A DNA stretch of 64,000 nt from Methylomarinum sp. Ch1-1 (GCF_030717995.2 NZ_CP157743.1:3684501-3748500), one strand, 5' to 3'; positions 1-9,079 are shown, counted from the first letter of the stretch. Translations and numbers: made by a program. The notes: generated by a model not told the origin, from the sequence alone.

Positions 1-167
1 ACAAAACCTTTATCAAACCTTCCGAACTGAGTCAGTCGGCCAGGGATGCCGGCCTCGAGCTGCAGTCCTTGGTCGGCATCGAATATAATCCGTTCAGCAA
101 ACGCTTCTATCTGGGTAAAGATATCGACGTCAATTACATCGCCGCTTTCAAACGCCCTGAAAAATAA
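1..167 (+). CDS. ubiG: Ubiquinone biosynthesis O-methyltransferase, C-terminal end (partial)
   Basis: The window opens inside a reading frame that gives 55 residues before TAA at 165-167. The tail contains FIKPSEL, then GIEYNPFSKRFYLG and DVNYIAAF. This matches the C-terminal end of UbiG, whose E. coli homologue has KFIKPAEL, GLHYNP and DVNYM in the same order. UbiG performs both O-methylations in ubiquinone synthesis using S-adenosylmethionine. The catalytic domain lies outside the window. The stop is two bases before the next gene, and ubiG followed by mupP and yciK is an order known from pseudomonads, which supports the call. Confidence 0.85.
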   Translation, partial: KTFIKPSELSQSARDAGLELQSLVGIEYNPFSKRFYLGKDIDVNYIAAFKRPEK

Positions 168-169
168 GC

Positions 170-847
170 ATGAACGGTAAATTTAAACTGGCCTGCGTGT
201 TATTTGACCTGGACGGCACCCTGGTCGATACGGCGCCCGACCTGGTCGCCTGTCTGAACCGAGCCATCGGCAAACACGGCTACCCCAGCTTCGAGGTCGA
301 ACAGATCAGGGCCTATATTTCCTATGGCGCCGCAGCGATGATAGCGTGGGCCACCAAGGGGGCCGGCGAGGATTTGCAGAAGCAGATGCTGACCGATATG
401 TTGAACGATTATCAAAACAATCTAGTGGCCCACAGCCGGTTCTTTGCCGGCATGCCCGAAGCTCTCAGTTTCATCGAAAATCAGGGCCTGAAATGGGGCG
501 TGGTCACCAACAAACGGGAACGCTTCACGCTGCCCTTGATGACGGCGTTGAAGCTGACCGAGCGGGCCGCCTGCATCGTCAGCGGCGACACCACAGCCAA
601 CAGCAAACCCCACCCCGAACCGATGCTGGCTGCCTGCCGACAGGCCAACGTGAAACCGGAAAACTGTGTCTATATCGGTGACGCCGCACATGACATTACC
701 GCCGGCAAGTGCGCCAACATGAAAACGCTGGCTGCGTTATACGGATATTTAAAAAATGATGATCAGCCGGACGCATGGGGCGCCGACGGTTTAATTTCAT
801 CCCCCGAACAACTGACTTCCTGGATTCAATCATCAGCATGTTATTAA
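170..847 (+). CDS. mupP: HAD-family phosphatase, MupP/Gph type
   Basis: This 225-residue protein belongs to the haloacid dehalogenase superfamily. Motif I is DLDGTLVDTAPDL near residue 13, with the nucleophile Asp and the acid/base Asp. A Thr-Asn pair (VVTNK, about 112) serves as motif II, Lys in SKPHPEP (about 145) as motif III, and YIGDAAHDI (about 168) as motif IV. Phosphoglycolate phosphatase (Gph) and N-acetylmuramate-6-phosphate phosphatase (MupP) are hard to separate by sequence. The position between ubiG and a yciK-type gene is the arrangement described for Pseudomonas mupP, which acts in peptidoglycan recycling, so MupP is preferred by context. No other recycling gene is visible here. 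The stop overlaps the next start by 10 bases, indicating translational coupling. Confidence 0.8.
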   Translation: MNGKFKLACVLFDLDGTLVDTAPDLVACLNRAIGKHGYPSFEVEQIRAYISYGAAAMIAWATKGAGEDLQKQMLTDMLNDYQNNLVAHSRFFAGMPEALSFIENQGLKWGVVTNKRERFTLPLMTALKLTERAACIVSGDTTANSKPHPEPMLAACRQANVKPENCVYIGDAAHDITAGKCANMKTLAALYGYLKNDDQPDAWGADGLISSPEQLTSWIQSSACY

Positions 848-1569
848 ACGATCAAGTCATACTCATTACCGGCGCCGGTGGCGGCCTGGGCGGCACCGCG
901 GCCATTGCGCTGGCCAAACAGGGGGCGCACATTATCCTGCTGGACAAGAATATTGCCAAGATGGAGAAGGTTTACGACGCCATCGTCGAGCATGGCGGTC
1001 CGGAACCGACCATGTACCCGTTTGACTTGGCCGGCGCCAATGAAAATGACTACCAGGAACTGGCCGATGTGGTCGATCGGCAATACGGTTCACTGCAAGG
1101 TTTGCTGCATTCGGCGGTGGATCTGAGCGCCTACAGCCCGGTCGCCAACATCAGGACTCAGGAATGGGGCCATACCCTGAACGTCAACTTGAATGCGCCT
1201 TTTTTATTGACACGGGTATTGTTGCCGGTGCTGCAGAAAAGTCAGCACGCCTCCATCGTCTTTACCTCCGATTCCTCGGCCAGAAATGCGCGCGCCTACA
1301 GCGCCGCTTACGGTGTCTCCAAGATCGCCTTGGAAGGCTTTGCCAAAATTCTCGCCGAAGAAGTGGAAGCCGGACAAAAAATCCGCGTCAATACTTTGGT
1401 TCCCGGCCCCATCGATTCTCCGCTGCGCAAAAAACTCTATCCGGCCGAGGATAAGAGCCGGCTGGCGGCGATGAATTCGCTGGATGAGGTCTATCAGTAT
1501 TTATTTACTGACGACAGTCTGGGTCTTAACGGCCAGACCATTGATGCACAAACATTTCAACGTAGATAA
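838..1569 (+). CDS. yciK: YciK-family short-chain dehydrogenase/reductase
   Basis: A 243-residue classical SDR. The Rossmann motif is TGAGGGLGG near residue 11, LHSAVDL stands where NNAG usually lies, and the catalytic set is Ser in TSDSS with YGVSK (Tyr and Lys) near 160. The opening MLLNDQVILITGA matches the LLNDRIILVTGA of E. coli YciK. The ATG at 838 is preferred over an in-frame codon at 775 because it begins exactly at the family N-terminus and overlaps the mupP stop by 10 bases. The physiological substrate of this family is not established. Conserved linkage to ubiG and mupP is the main contextual clue. Confidence 0.85.
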   Translation: MLLNDQVILITGAGGGLGGTAAIALAKQGAHIILLDKNIAKMEKVYDAIVEHGGPEPTMYPFDLAGANENDYQELADVVDRQYGSLQGLLHSAVDLSAYSPVANIRTQEWGHTLNVNLNAPFLLTRVLLPVLQKSQHASIVFTSDSSARNARAYSAAYGVSKIALEGFAKILAEEVEAGQKIRVNTLVPGPIDSPLRKKLYPAEDKSRLAAMNSLDEVYQYLFTDDSLGLNGQTIDAQTFQRR

Positions 1570-1574
1570 TTCTT

Positions 1575-2123
1575 ATGTCAGAAAGAGAAGTAGTTACATT
1601 GACCCGAGATGTCAATATCATCACCGTCCCCGACGGCAATCACGGCACGCTGAGCAAGGGCCATGAAGTGACCATACATCAGGCCCTAGGCTCCAGCTAT
1701 ACGGTCGTGACCGAACACGGCCACATGGTTCGCATCGCCAACAGTGACGCCGATGCCCTGGGCAAAGAAACCCACGAACTGCATACCCTGGTTTCGGAAA
1801 CCGATCCGGAAGCGGTCGAAAAAAACTGCTGGGAAGTGATGAAGACCGTCTATGACCCGGAAATTCCGGTCAATATCGTCGATTTGGGACTGGTTTACCA
1901 TTGCAATGTCACCCCGAATGAAGAAGGCGGCAATGACGTGCACATCATGATGACGCTGACCGCGCCGGGTTGCGGCATGGGACCGGTCATTCAAAGCGAT
2001 GTGGAAAAATCGATCCGCGCCCTGCCCGGCGTCAGTTCGGTTAATGTTGAAATCGTGCTGGACCCGCCCTGGTCGCGCGACATGATGTCCGAAGTCGCCC
2101 AGGTGCAACTAGGCTTGTTCTAA
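1575..2123 (+). CDS. sufT: Putative Fe-S cluster assembly protein SufT (DUF59/MIP18 domain)
   Basis: A 182-residue protein. The N-terminal ~75 residues form the extension typical of the stand-alone SufT group, including LSKGHEVTIHQALG. The C-terminal ~100 residues are a DUF59/MIP18-like domain with YDPEIPVNIVDLGLVY and TLTAPGCGMGP, which carries the conserved Cys. SufT proteins are accessory factors for maturing Fe-S proteins. No other suf or isc gene is present. The gene starts five bases after yciK stops and is probably in the same transcript. No strong Shine-Dalgarno is visible. Confidence 0.85.
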   Translation: MSEREVVTLTRDVNIITVPDGNHGTLSKGHEVTIHQALGSSYTVVTEHGHMVRIANSDADALGKETHELHTLVSETDPEAVEKNCWEVMKTVYDPEIPVNIVDLGLVYHCNVTPNEEGGNDVHIMMTLTAPGCGMGPVIQSDVEKSIRALPGVSSVNVEIVLDPPWSRDMMSEVAQVQLGLF

Positions 2124-2154
2124 CAAGCCATTGCCCTGCCCGGACGCGATATCG

Positions 2155-2682
2155 TCAAAAATCAATCTGCTGGCCGGGTTGCGGAATCGTCGCCGGCCAG
2201 CCCGAACGTTGAAAACTGGTTTTTAACGACATTGCCGCCGCCGGCTCGCCGTGCACCAGATACAGCTCAGGCCTGGGGTATTCGAAGGCCATCGCCCAGG
2301 CCAGCAACTGGCTCTGATCGGCATGAGCGCTGAACCCTCCTAAGGTGTGTATACTGGCCTCCACCCGAATTTCGCTACCGACGATTTTGAAATCCTTTCT
2401 ACCATCGACCAACTCCCGGCCGAGTGTTCCTTGCGCCTGAAAGCCGACAAACACGACATGGGCATTGCGACGCCATAGATTGTATTTCAGATGATGACGA
2501 ATTCGCCCGCCGGTGCACATGCCGCTGCCGGCGATGATCACCGCTCCGCCTTCGACCTTATCAGCCTCGCGCCCGCCCTGGTATATGCCGCATTCCAGCA
2601 GGATACGGCCGGATGCGGTCTCTAGCAGGTAACAGGAGCCGGTCACCTGGCCGACGCCGCCCAAAAAAGTTAATGTGGCCAC
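2155..2682 (-). pseudogene. Internally deleted metallo-beta-lactamase/beta-CASP RNA exonuclease
   Basis: The 175-residue frame joins the first ~40 residues of a beta-CASP nuclease ([20 protein letters not shown], then [14 protein letters not shown]) directly to its last ~130 residues ([32 protein letters not shown], then [12 protein letters not shown] and LVHGEP). Family members are around 450 residues. The HxHxDH zinc motif and most of the lactamase and beta-CASP core are missing, so the product cannot be an active nuclease of this type. The fusion stays in frame, and the GTG start keeps a good Shine-Dalgarno (AAGGAGGG), so the deletion looks recent or the short product is tolerated. The frame faces sufT convergently. 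Confidence 0.8.
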
Positions 2683-2744
2683 CCGTCACCCTCCTTCGGA
2701 TTCATCCGGTCGAGCACTCCAACAGCAGCGATGATCGTCATTAA

Positions 2745-3701
2745 TCATGCTTCATACAGCTTTTGTCCGAGTCTCACCCTCTCGAGCACCGACTCTGGCA
2801 TCTTCTTGACGTCTTCTATTTGCCGCAGAAATGGCAACAAGCCCTTCTGATTGGCGATTTGTATGCTCAAGCCGGGGCGAGCATTGATTTCCAGCATCAA
2901 AGGCCCTAACGCGGCATCTAGCACGATATCGACGCCGATATAATCAAGGGAAACCAACTCCTGACATCCGGCCGCCAGCCGCATGATCTGCTCCCAATTC
3001 GGTATTTCCATACCTTCAATCGCATAGCCGGTATCTGGGTGATGATAAACAATTTCCTCGCACCAAACTCCTTGCAGCGTCCTGCCATTGGCCAAATTGA
3101 TGCCGACGCCGATAGCGCCCTGATGCAAATTAGCCTTGCCATCGGAAAGCCGGGTCGGCAGTCTGAGCATCGACATGATCGGCACGCCTTTGAACACGAT
3201 CGTGCGAATATCCGGCACCCCCTGGTAACTGACATGTTCGAACAGCGAGGAAAATTCCACCCGATATTCAATCAGCGCCTTATCAGGCTGCCCTCCCAGA
3301 CTGTACATGCCGCTAAGTATATTGGAAATATGATGACCGATTTCTCTTTCGCTAAGCAGAACCCCGTTTAACTTACGGTAGAGATGTTTACTGCGCCCCT
3401 TCACAATCAGTATGCCTTCGCCGCCACTGCCGTGGGCCGGTTTGATAGCAAAGTCGTCATAATCGGCCAAGATCTTGGCAAGATTGCCGATCTGATGCTC
3501 GATTTCGATCACCCCATATAATGCCGGCACCGCAATGCCGGCCTCCATCGCCAATTGCTTGGTCAACAGCTTGTCGTCCACCAGCGGGTAAAATTTTCGT
3601 CGGTTATAGCGGGAAATATAATCCCCGTTGCGCTGATTCATGCCCATCAGCCCGAAGCTGCGAAGCTTCCGTCCCGGGAATAGATATTTTTTCCAGCCCA
3701 T
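2745..3701 (-). CDS. Alpha-L-glutamate ligase-like protein (RimK-type ATP-grasp)
   Basis: A 318-residue ATP-grasp enzyme. Visible features include FAIKPAHGSGGEGILIV (nucleotide-binding loop, about 96), DIRTIVFKG, an acidic strand DYIGVDIVLD, and LMLEINARPGLSIQIAN near the C-terminus, where Glu and Asn bind magnesium. RimK relatives add glutamate to C-terminal carboxylates. The acceptor here is unknown. The ATG at 3701 is chosen over 3734 because it lies two bases after the stop of the 7TM gene and gives the compact start MGWKKYLFPG. It is the last gene of the three-gene cassette that runs down from 5908. Confidence 0.85.
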   Translation of the reverse strand: MGWKKYLFPGRKLRSFGLMGMNQRNGDYISRYNRRKFYPLVDDKLLTKQLAMEAGIAVPALYGVIEIEHQIGNLAKILADYDDFAIKPAHGSGGEGILIVKGRSKHLYRKLNGVLLSEREIGHHISNILSGMYSLGGQPDKALIEYRVEFSSLFEHVSYQGVPDIRTIVFKGVPIMSMLRLPTRLSDGKANLHQGAIGVGINLANGRTLQGVWCEEIVYHHPDTGYAIEGMEIPNWEQIMRLAAGCQELVSLDYIGVDIVLDAALGPLMLEINARPGLSIQIANQKGLLPFLRQIEDVKKMPESVLERVRLGQKLYEA

Positions 3702-3703
3702 GA

Positions 3704-5224
3704 TCAGTCTTTCAATAGCGCCCGGAAACGCCACAATTCGGTCAATCGATAACCGGTGTAACGGCCCAATAGCAGGGTAATAGCCAATAGAAACAACAGC
3801 ATTTCAGGAAACACGAAGATCATATGCTCCAGTACCGCATTCGTCATCAGCAAATAACCCAGGCTTGCGATGAATAGGCTGCCTATCCCCTGCTGCAGCG
3901 CTTCAGCGGGTCCCAATTCCTCCCACACCAGCGACATACGCTCGATGGTCATGCTGATAATGACCATCGGAAACAGCGCTACCGAAAGTCCTCGCTCTAT
4001 GCCCAATTTATGGGTCAACAAGCTCACCAATACCATCAGAATGACGACGATGATTAACACCGAGGCCAGGCGCGGGACCAGCAGCAAGTGCAGATATTCC
4101 AGATAGAAACGCAACATCAGACCCAATGCAACCAGGATGCTGAATAACACCAGGCCCCACAGCAACTCGGTTTCGCGAAACGCCAAAGCGATCAATATTG
4201 GCATGAAAGTCCCGAAACTCTTGATCCCAATCACATTGCGCAGCACGACTATCAATAATGCCCCCAACGGCATCATCAACAAAACCCGATAGACATTCTG
4301 AGTTTGTATCGGCAATTGAAACAGCGACAAAGCCATCACGCTGGAATTCTTGACATCGGAACGTTGTCGGGCAATGTATTCGGCCTCGTGAAACTGTTTG
4401 TGCACCGAGAATTCTATTTTTCCGGCCCTGCCGTTCTTCACCGTCAGCAACGGTTGATCACCGATATACCAGATCAATGAATCGTCGGGAAAACCTGATG
4501 CGCCGCTGTAGGGATCGAAGGCCATCCATTCAGTGCCATTATAGGTCTGTAGCCACGGCGTTAATTTGCCGTGGCGGATGCCGTCCTTTAACAACAAAAT
4601 ATTGGCTTGTCGCGCTGGAATCCTCGCGCCCGCCAATATACTGATGATGCGCTGAACCCACATCTCGGGTTTCTCCGCCCCTTGTCGCAAGAGCAATATA
4701 TTGTCGCTGGCATTCTTCTCGTTCAGGCGCAATAACAATTCATGAGTGAAAGAACGCGTATCCGCCGATTTGCTGCGCACTTCATCGAGCAGCGCATCGA
4801 CCGCCGTCTGCATCATCTCCGGATAGGCTTTTTTTTGCGGATAGCGGACATTGATCGGTTCGCTAATCGGCATCTCGTCGGCGATTAACTGCATGCGATA
4901 ATACAGGAATTGATTGCCACGCGGTCTGCGTAGCGTCCATTTCACGACACGGTTTTCATCGCTTTCCTCCAAGGTCATGCCATAACTGCCGGAAATGAAA
5001 TTTTCATCCAGAATCATGTAACTTTGAGGCTTCTTAGGCAGCCGTAAATCCACTTTTGCCGGACCTTTTGTCGGCTTAAAACTGACTCTCGCCTCTACCG
5101 CCCAGACATGGGCCTGCTCGGCCGGCAGCAACGGCAACTTCAGCTCGACGACCTTGTAGACACATAAGGCTGTACTGATAATCACTAAGGTCAGGGCCAA
5201 CAGTATTACATGCAGATTCTTCAA
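3704..5224 (-). CDS. Inactive transglutaminase-domain protein with 7TM module
   Basis: About 506 residues. One N-terminal membrane segment (ILLALTLVIISTALCVYKV) is followed by a periplasmic transglutaminase-like domain (roughly 150-280) and then about seven hydrophobic segments from about residue 310 to the end, such as LLMMPLGALLIVVL and VLIIVVILMVLVSLL. This matches the known family of inactive transglutaminase fused to a 7TM module. The start is read as TTG because no in-frame ATG precedes the signal segment and a GGAAGGA Shine-Dalgarno sits five bases upstream. It lies between the retropepsin-like protease and the glutamate ligase, a combination recurring in gammaproteobacteria. A role in sensing or regulating a peptide or envelope modification is inferred. 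Confidence 0.85.
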   Translation of the reverse strand: MKNLHVILLALTLVIISTALCVYKVVELKLPLLPAEQAHVWAVEARVSFKPTKGPAKVDLRLPKKPQSYMILDENFISGSYGMTLEESDENRVVKWTLRRPRGNQFLYYRMQLIADEMPISEPINVRYPQKKAYPEMMQTAVDALLDEVRSKSADTRSFTHELLLRLNEKNASDNILLLRQGAEKPEMWVQRIISILAGARIPARQANILLLKDGIRHGKLTPWLQTYNGTEWMAFDPYSGASGFPDDSLIWYIGDQPLLTVKNGRAGKIEFSVHKQFHEAEYIARQRSDVKNSSVMALSLFQLPIQTQNVYRVLLMMPLGALLIVVLRNVIGIKSFGTFMPILIALAFRETELLWGLVLFSILVALGLMLRFYLEYLHLLLVPRLASVLIIVVILMVLVSLLTHKLGIERGLSVALFPMVIISMTIERMSLVWEELGPAEALQQGIGSLFIASLGYLLMTNAVLEHMIFVFPEMLLFLLAITLLLGRYTGYRLTELWRFRALLKD

Positions 5225-5350
5225 GCTATCCTTCCCTTTCCGATTACTTTGAAAGTATAAGATGATAAGGGGAGACGAGTAACTGCCCCTCCTCCTAAAT
5301 TTTGCACTTTCAGTATCCGGAGTGATGAAAACTTCTTCATGATCGTTAGG

Positions 5351-5908
5351 TTAACGATTATCACTGGCTTGGCTAGTCTTGGGCTGACTACATTGTTTGC
5401 TGTCATATTTGTTACTGTGCAAAAAGGTTTCCCCCGGATCGATCAAGATATTGCCCTTTAAGAAACGTCTTCCCAACAGCACCGGATAATTGAAATTCCC
5501 CCTATCAGCTAGCGTAAACTGAGCCGTATAGTGATAGCCATCGATGCAAAATGGCAACTTCACGACCGATCTCTTCATCGGCGGCAGCTTATGCCGTTTA
5601 ATCTTCACTTCTCTGAACAACGGCTTCTCGATGCTGTGCTGCACCTCATTTTTATTCCGTCCCTTGGGCAAGTCGAAACGGACCCAGGTTTTACCATCAC
5701 GTTCGAACCGCTCGATATTTTCAGCGTGTATCGACGACGTTTTTGCGCCGCTATCCAGCTTAGCCTTAAGTTGTATCTGCCCGGGACTCAGGACCACCAT
5801 TTCCAGCCAGCCGGCGATAATGCGCTCATTAGCCTGCTCTTCTGCAAAAGCGGGAATAGATGCCAGCAAAGCGGTCAACAAAAATAGGATTCGTGAATAT
5901 CGTTTCAT
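5351..5908 (-). CDS. RimB-like / retropepsin-like ATP-dependent zinc protease family protein
   Basis: About 185 residues with a signal peptide (MKRYSRILFLLTALLASIPAFA). The mature part starts with GWLEMVVLSPGQIQLKAKLDSGAKTSS; the D-S-G-A-K-T-S-S block holds the aspartate expected of the retropepsin-like fold. FTLADRGNFNYPVLLGRRFL follows near residue 140. The family carries the old name ATP-dependent zinc protease, but the visible motif is that of a single-domain aspartic protease. The predicted site is periplasmic. ATG at 5908 is preferred to the GTG one codon upstream. About 125 bases separate it from the 7TM gene, with which it forms a functional cassette. Confidence 0.85.
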   Translation of the reverse strand: MKRYSRILFLLTALLASIPAFAEEQANERIIAGWLEMVVLSPGQIQLKAKLDSGAKTSSIHAENIERFERDGKTWVRFDLPKGRNKNEVQHSIEKPLFREVKIKRHKLPPMKRSVVKLPFCIDGYHYTAQFTLADRGNFNYPVLLGRRFLKGNILIDPGETFLHSNKYDSKQCSQPKTSQASDNR

Positions 5909-6198
5909 CACTTCGTTAAGAAAAGTTTAATAATAGCTCTTGAAAAAAGTGGATATTATCCGTAATTGCGACTTAAAGGAATCTTAAATTTAAATTTGAC
6001 ACCCGGCGAGGCAAAAAATCTCCGCGACCTTTCCTTTTTAGTCGATGCAAGACGGCAATGCATTGCCGTTTTTTTGACGCATCGAGAAACCACGCCAGAT
6101 AGAATTTATTACCCATTGTTTTTTAAAGAACTATTAATGATTGGCATAAAAAACGCTTAATTTTTACTCAAGCCTTGTTCGGACACGAGAAAGTTGCG

Positions 6199-7086
6199 AT
6201 GAAAAAGAAAATTACCAATTTAGCCCTCGTCAATAACAAAACCTATGAAGCTGCAAAAACAGCCAATTTACATCACTATGACATCAGCAGCGCTTTACAA
6301 ACCACTTTGGATTTTAATGAGTTAATCGCCATTTTTTGCGACAAAATCCAAGCGATGATCCCCCATAACGGCGTGCTCTATCGTAACCCGCTATTTAACC
6401 TTGAGTACCATACCGGCATTAGCACCCGGCATTCCTGTAGCTATTCTCTGAGTCTCGAGGAACAAAGCCTCGGTGAATTAAAATTGATGCGCCAGCAACG
6501 CTTCAGCGACAAGGAACTTAACTATCTGGAAACACTGCTGTGCTGCCTGATCTATCCGTTAAAAAATGCAACGCTTTATCGCCAGGCCTTGCAAATGGCC
6601 TATACGGATCCATTGACAAAAACAAAAAATAGGACGGCGTTCAACGATACGATTGAACGGGAATATAGATTGGCCAATCGCAACGCCAATCATCTTTCTC
6701 TGATATTCCTGGATATCGACTGGTTCAAAACCATCAACGATAGCTGCGGCCATGAAGGCGGCGATACCGCCCTGACTTCGGTCGCCAATCTGATCAAGGA
6801 TTCCGTGCGCGGCAGCGACCTGGTTTTCCGCTACGGCGGCGAAGAATTTGTCGTCTTGCTCAGTGAAACCAATCTCGAGGATGCCGGTATCATTGCCGAA
6901 AGGATCCGCATGGCGATAGAAAATCACACCTTGGCCTACGGCCTGGAAATCCTCAATATGACGGCCAGTCTCGGGGTGAGTTCATTGCGCGGCAACGACA
7001 GCATCGAATCGTTGATTAACCGCGCCGACAGCGCCATGTACCAAGCCAAGATGAATGGTAAAAACAACGTCAAGCTGGCCAAATGA
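6199..7086 (+). CDS. Diguanylate cyclase (GGDEF domain)
   Basis: About 295 residues. The N-terminal ~125 residues look like a small GAF-type sensor with no membrane segment. The GGDEF domain follows from about 140: DPLTKTKNRTAF, FLDIDWFKTINDSCGHEGGD and RYGGEEFVVLL with an intact GGEEF signature. RGSD lies five residues before the signature and fits an inhibitory I-site for c-di-GMP. The product would synthesise c-di-GMP from GTP in the cytoplasm. ATG at 6199 is preferred over an earlier in-frame codon at 6175 because GAGAAAG lies just upstream. The stop is four bases from the convergent kinase gene, with no obvious terminator between them. Confidence 0.9.
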   Translation: MKKKITNLALVNNKTYEAAKTANLHHYDISSALQTTLDFNELIAIFCDKIQAMIPHNGVLYRNPLFNLEYHTGISTRHSCSYSLSLEEQSLGELKLMRQQRFSDKELNYLETLLCCLIYPLKNATLYRQALQMAYTDPLTKTKNRTAFNDTIEREYRLANRNANHLSLIFLDIDWFKTINDSCGHEGGDTALTSVANLIKDSVRGSDLVFRYGGEEFVVLLSETNLEDAGIIAERIRMAIENHTLAYGLEILNMTASLGVSSLRGNDSIESLINRADSAMYQAKMNGKNNVKLAK

Positions 7087-7090
7087 GGCC

Positions 7091-8521
7091 TTAACCGCCT
7101 GCCCTGCGCGACTCTAATATCTGATCTTTCAGTTTCAGCAGATGTTCATGTTTGGGCACCGCTTCCAGGCCCTCTTCAATTTTCGCCAAGCTGGTTTGAT
7201 AGTTTCCGGTGGCATAAAGCCCCAACGCCTGCTGCTCCACCGCATCGGCAATTTTTTGCAGGCCTTTCTGAGCGGGTTGATTATAAGGGTCTATCTTAAG
7301 CACCTGCCGATAGGCCCACATCGCATTGCTGCCGGACGGAGCCGTCAAATAACCGACTTCAAAATGAATCTGCGCCAATTCCAAAAAGTCTTTAACCGCC
7401 AGTTCCTGCTCCGGCGTTAATTGAATGATTTCATCATCGACGAATTCCCATTCCTGAAACACATAAAAATAACTGCCTGCGACCGCGATGATGGCCACGA
7501 TGGCCGCGCCGGCAAAAACTTTCGGCCAAACCGACTTAGATTCGATCTCGTCGAGGAACGCGGCCACCGTCGGGGTGCGCTGCTCGCGCCGGAAAGCCAA
7601 CGCATGGGCCAAAGCCTGGCGCTGACGACGATCCAGTCCGGGAATGACCGGGACCTGAAGATTGACATCCAGGGCCTTTTGCGCCGACAGCTTAGCGAAC
7701 GGATGCTTTCCGGCCAGTATCTCATAGCTCACACACGCCAATGCATAGACGTCATCGGCGGGATCAGGGTCCGCCCCTTGCAGCATTTCCAGACTGGCAT
7801 AGGCCGGCGTCAATGCCCCTAAATCACGGGCGTTGAACACCGTTTCATCGGCATGCGAATCCGACCTTACCGCCGCGCAAGCGATGCCGAAATCGAGCAC
7901 CTTGACCTCACCATCGCTGGTAATGAAGACATTGCCGGGCTTGAAATCGGAATGAATGATATTTTTTTTATGCGCATAGGCCAAGGCCAGGGCCAATCCC
8001 TTGATGATGTGCCAGGCCTTTTTGAACGGAATCCCGCCGGCGCCTTCGTCCCGAAGGTACGCAGACAGCGGCTTCCCTTGCAACAACTCCATAACCATGA
8101 ATACATGATGGCCATCGCGATCGAAATCATACACCGTCACGATGTTGGGATGGGCTAAAATTTGCGACTTCTTGGTTTCTCGTTGCAGAGCGATGAACAG
8201 TTCAGGATCGTCTCTAAATTCTTCGTTCAAGACCTTGATCGCAACATCGGGCTGATGATCCTGAGCCTCCTGTCTGCGCAAATCGGTGGCCCTGAAGACG
8301 GTACCCATCCCGCCACTGCCCAGCACTTCTTTCAGCACGAAGCGATTTTGCAGAACCGTTCCCACTTGCAACGTCTTGGCCGGCTCCTCGGCCGCTGCTG
8401 TCGACAATCGAGTCGCGTCATCGTTTAGCGGCGACTGCATCACCGTTTCGTCGTTCGGCGCTTCGGACATCAAGGTATTGATAACCGTCGCGTCGTCGCT
8501 GTTCTGTTCTGGCTTATTCAT
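7091..8521 (-). CDS. Membrane-anchored Ser/Thr protein kinase with C-terminal TPR-like region
   Basis: About 476 residues. The kinase domain spans roughly 60-320: glycine loop LGSGGMGTVF, VAIK lysine, catalytic loop IIHSDFKPGNVF and VLDFGIA metal loop. The catalytic loop has HSD in place of HRD, so it is a non-RD type kinase; the Asp and the Asn are kept. A membrane segment (VFAGAAIVAIIAVAGSYFYVF) near 335 is followed by a C-terminal region with helical repeats (AVKDFLELAQIHFEVG, AMWAYRQVLKIDPYN), probably TPR-like and extracytoplasmic. ATG at 8521 is used; a GTG precedes it. Substrates are unknown. Its 3-prime end faces the diguanylate cyclase gene. Confidence 0.9.
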   Translation of the reverse strand: MNKPEQNSDDATVINTLMSEAPNDETVMQSPLNDDATRLSTAAAEEPAKTLQVGTVLQNRFVLKEVLGSGGMGTVFRATDLRRQEAQDHQPDVAIKVLNEEFRDDPELFIALQRETKKSQILAHPNIVTVYDFDRDGHHVFMVMELLQGKPLSAYLRDEGAGGIPFKKAWHIIKGLALALAYAHKKNIIHSDFKPGNVFITSDGEVKVLDFGIACAAVRSDSHADETVFNARDLGALTPAYASLEMLQGADPDPADDVYALACVSYEILAGKHPFAKLSAQKALDVNLQVPVIPGLDRRQRQALAHALAFRREQRTPTVAAFLDEIESKSVWPKVFAGAAIVAIIAVAGSYFYVFQEWEFVDDEIIQLTPEQELAVKDFLELAQIHFEVGYLTAPSGSNAMWAYRQVLKIDPYNQPAQKGLQKIADAVEQQALGLYATGNYQTSLAKIEEGLEAVPKHEHLLKLKDQILESRRAGG

Positions 8522-8695
8522 CACTCTGTGCTTTGCGGATTCATGAATTCTGATAGAAATTATTATATTAATTGCAGATCAGAGAACACCATCGCGCACC
8601 CTGATCTACGACATATTTGCATCTCATTGATATTTTCCAAGCACGAGTCTCTGGCACTCAGTCATCTTAATATATGACGGGTGCTCGGCAGGCGC

Positions 8696-8805
8696 CAGCA
8701 ATTCCCAGTTGAGCATTTTTGCTGTGTTTACCTGAGTTAGGGTTAAGAAACCAGCCTGTATCAGGTAGCGCTTCCAGAAGACGCCGTTCACCCAGCACCT
8801 AAATA
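8696..8805. repeat. MITE remnant, left part, with first half of a palindromic module
   Basis: From 8696 the sequence CAGCAATTCCCAGTTGAGC matches the terminal part of the MITE copies at 21131 and 38523. At 8789-8805 it carries CACCCAGCACCTAAATA, the left arm of a palindromic module whose right arm only appears at about 11158-11217. The remaining spacer (8525-8695) shows no gene. Bases 8806-9079 separate this remnant from the intron and hold only a weak unrecognised minus-strand frame. Confidence 0.65.
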
Positions 8806-9079
8806 CTAGCGCGCCACTATTTCTGCGAAAGCTTGTTTTGGGCATCCCAGCCCAAGCAAGCGGCAGAAATTACGTGGCGATTATTGCCTCCGGCGGCCCC
8901 GATTCGTCCTGCGTCCGTGCCACTCCGCCATATCATCGTAAACTCGATGCTGGCTCCGTCGCACTCCCACAAATGACTTGACGGCGTTTCGGGAGACCTT
9001 TTATTTTGTCTCCACCTTCGCTCTCGCTTCGATTCCGACAAAACAATCGGCCCTACGCCTATCGGGGACTAAAAATCTT

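Noticed and set aside
5221-5406. 61-residue minus-strand frame between the protease and 7TM genes
   Set aside because: It overlaps the protease end in another frame and has no conserved feature.
5966-6160. 64-residue plus-strand frame
   Set aside because: No Shine-Dalgarno or family. It lies in the AT-rich leader before the diguanylate cyclase.
8524-8695. Possible gene between the kinase and the repeats
   Set aside because: The only frame (8624-8845) runs into repeat sequence and has no family or start signal.
8817-9041. 74-residue minus-strand frame next to the intron
   Set aside because: No recognised domain and no clear ribosome site. It lies in flanking DNA of unclear origin, so it is not credited as a gene.
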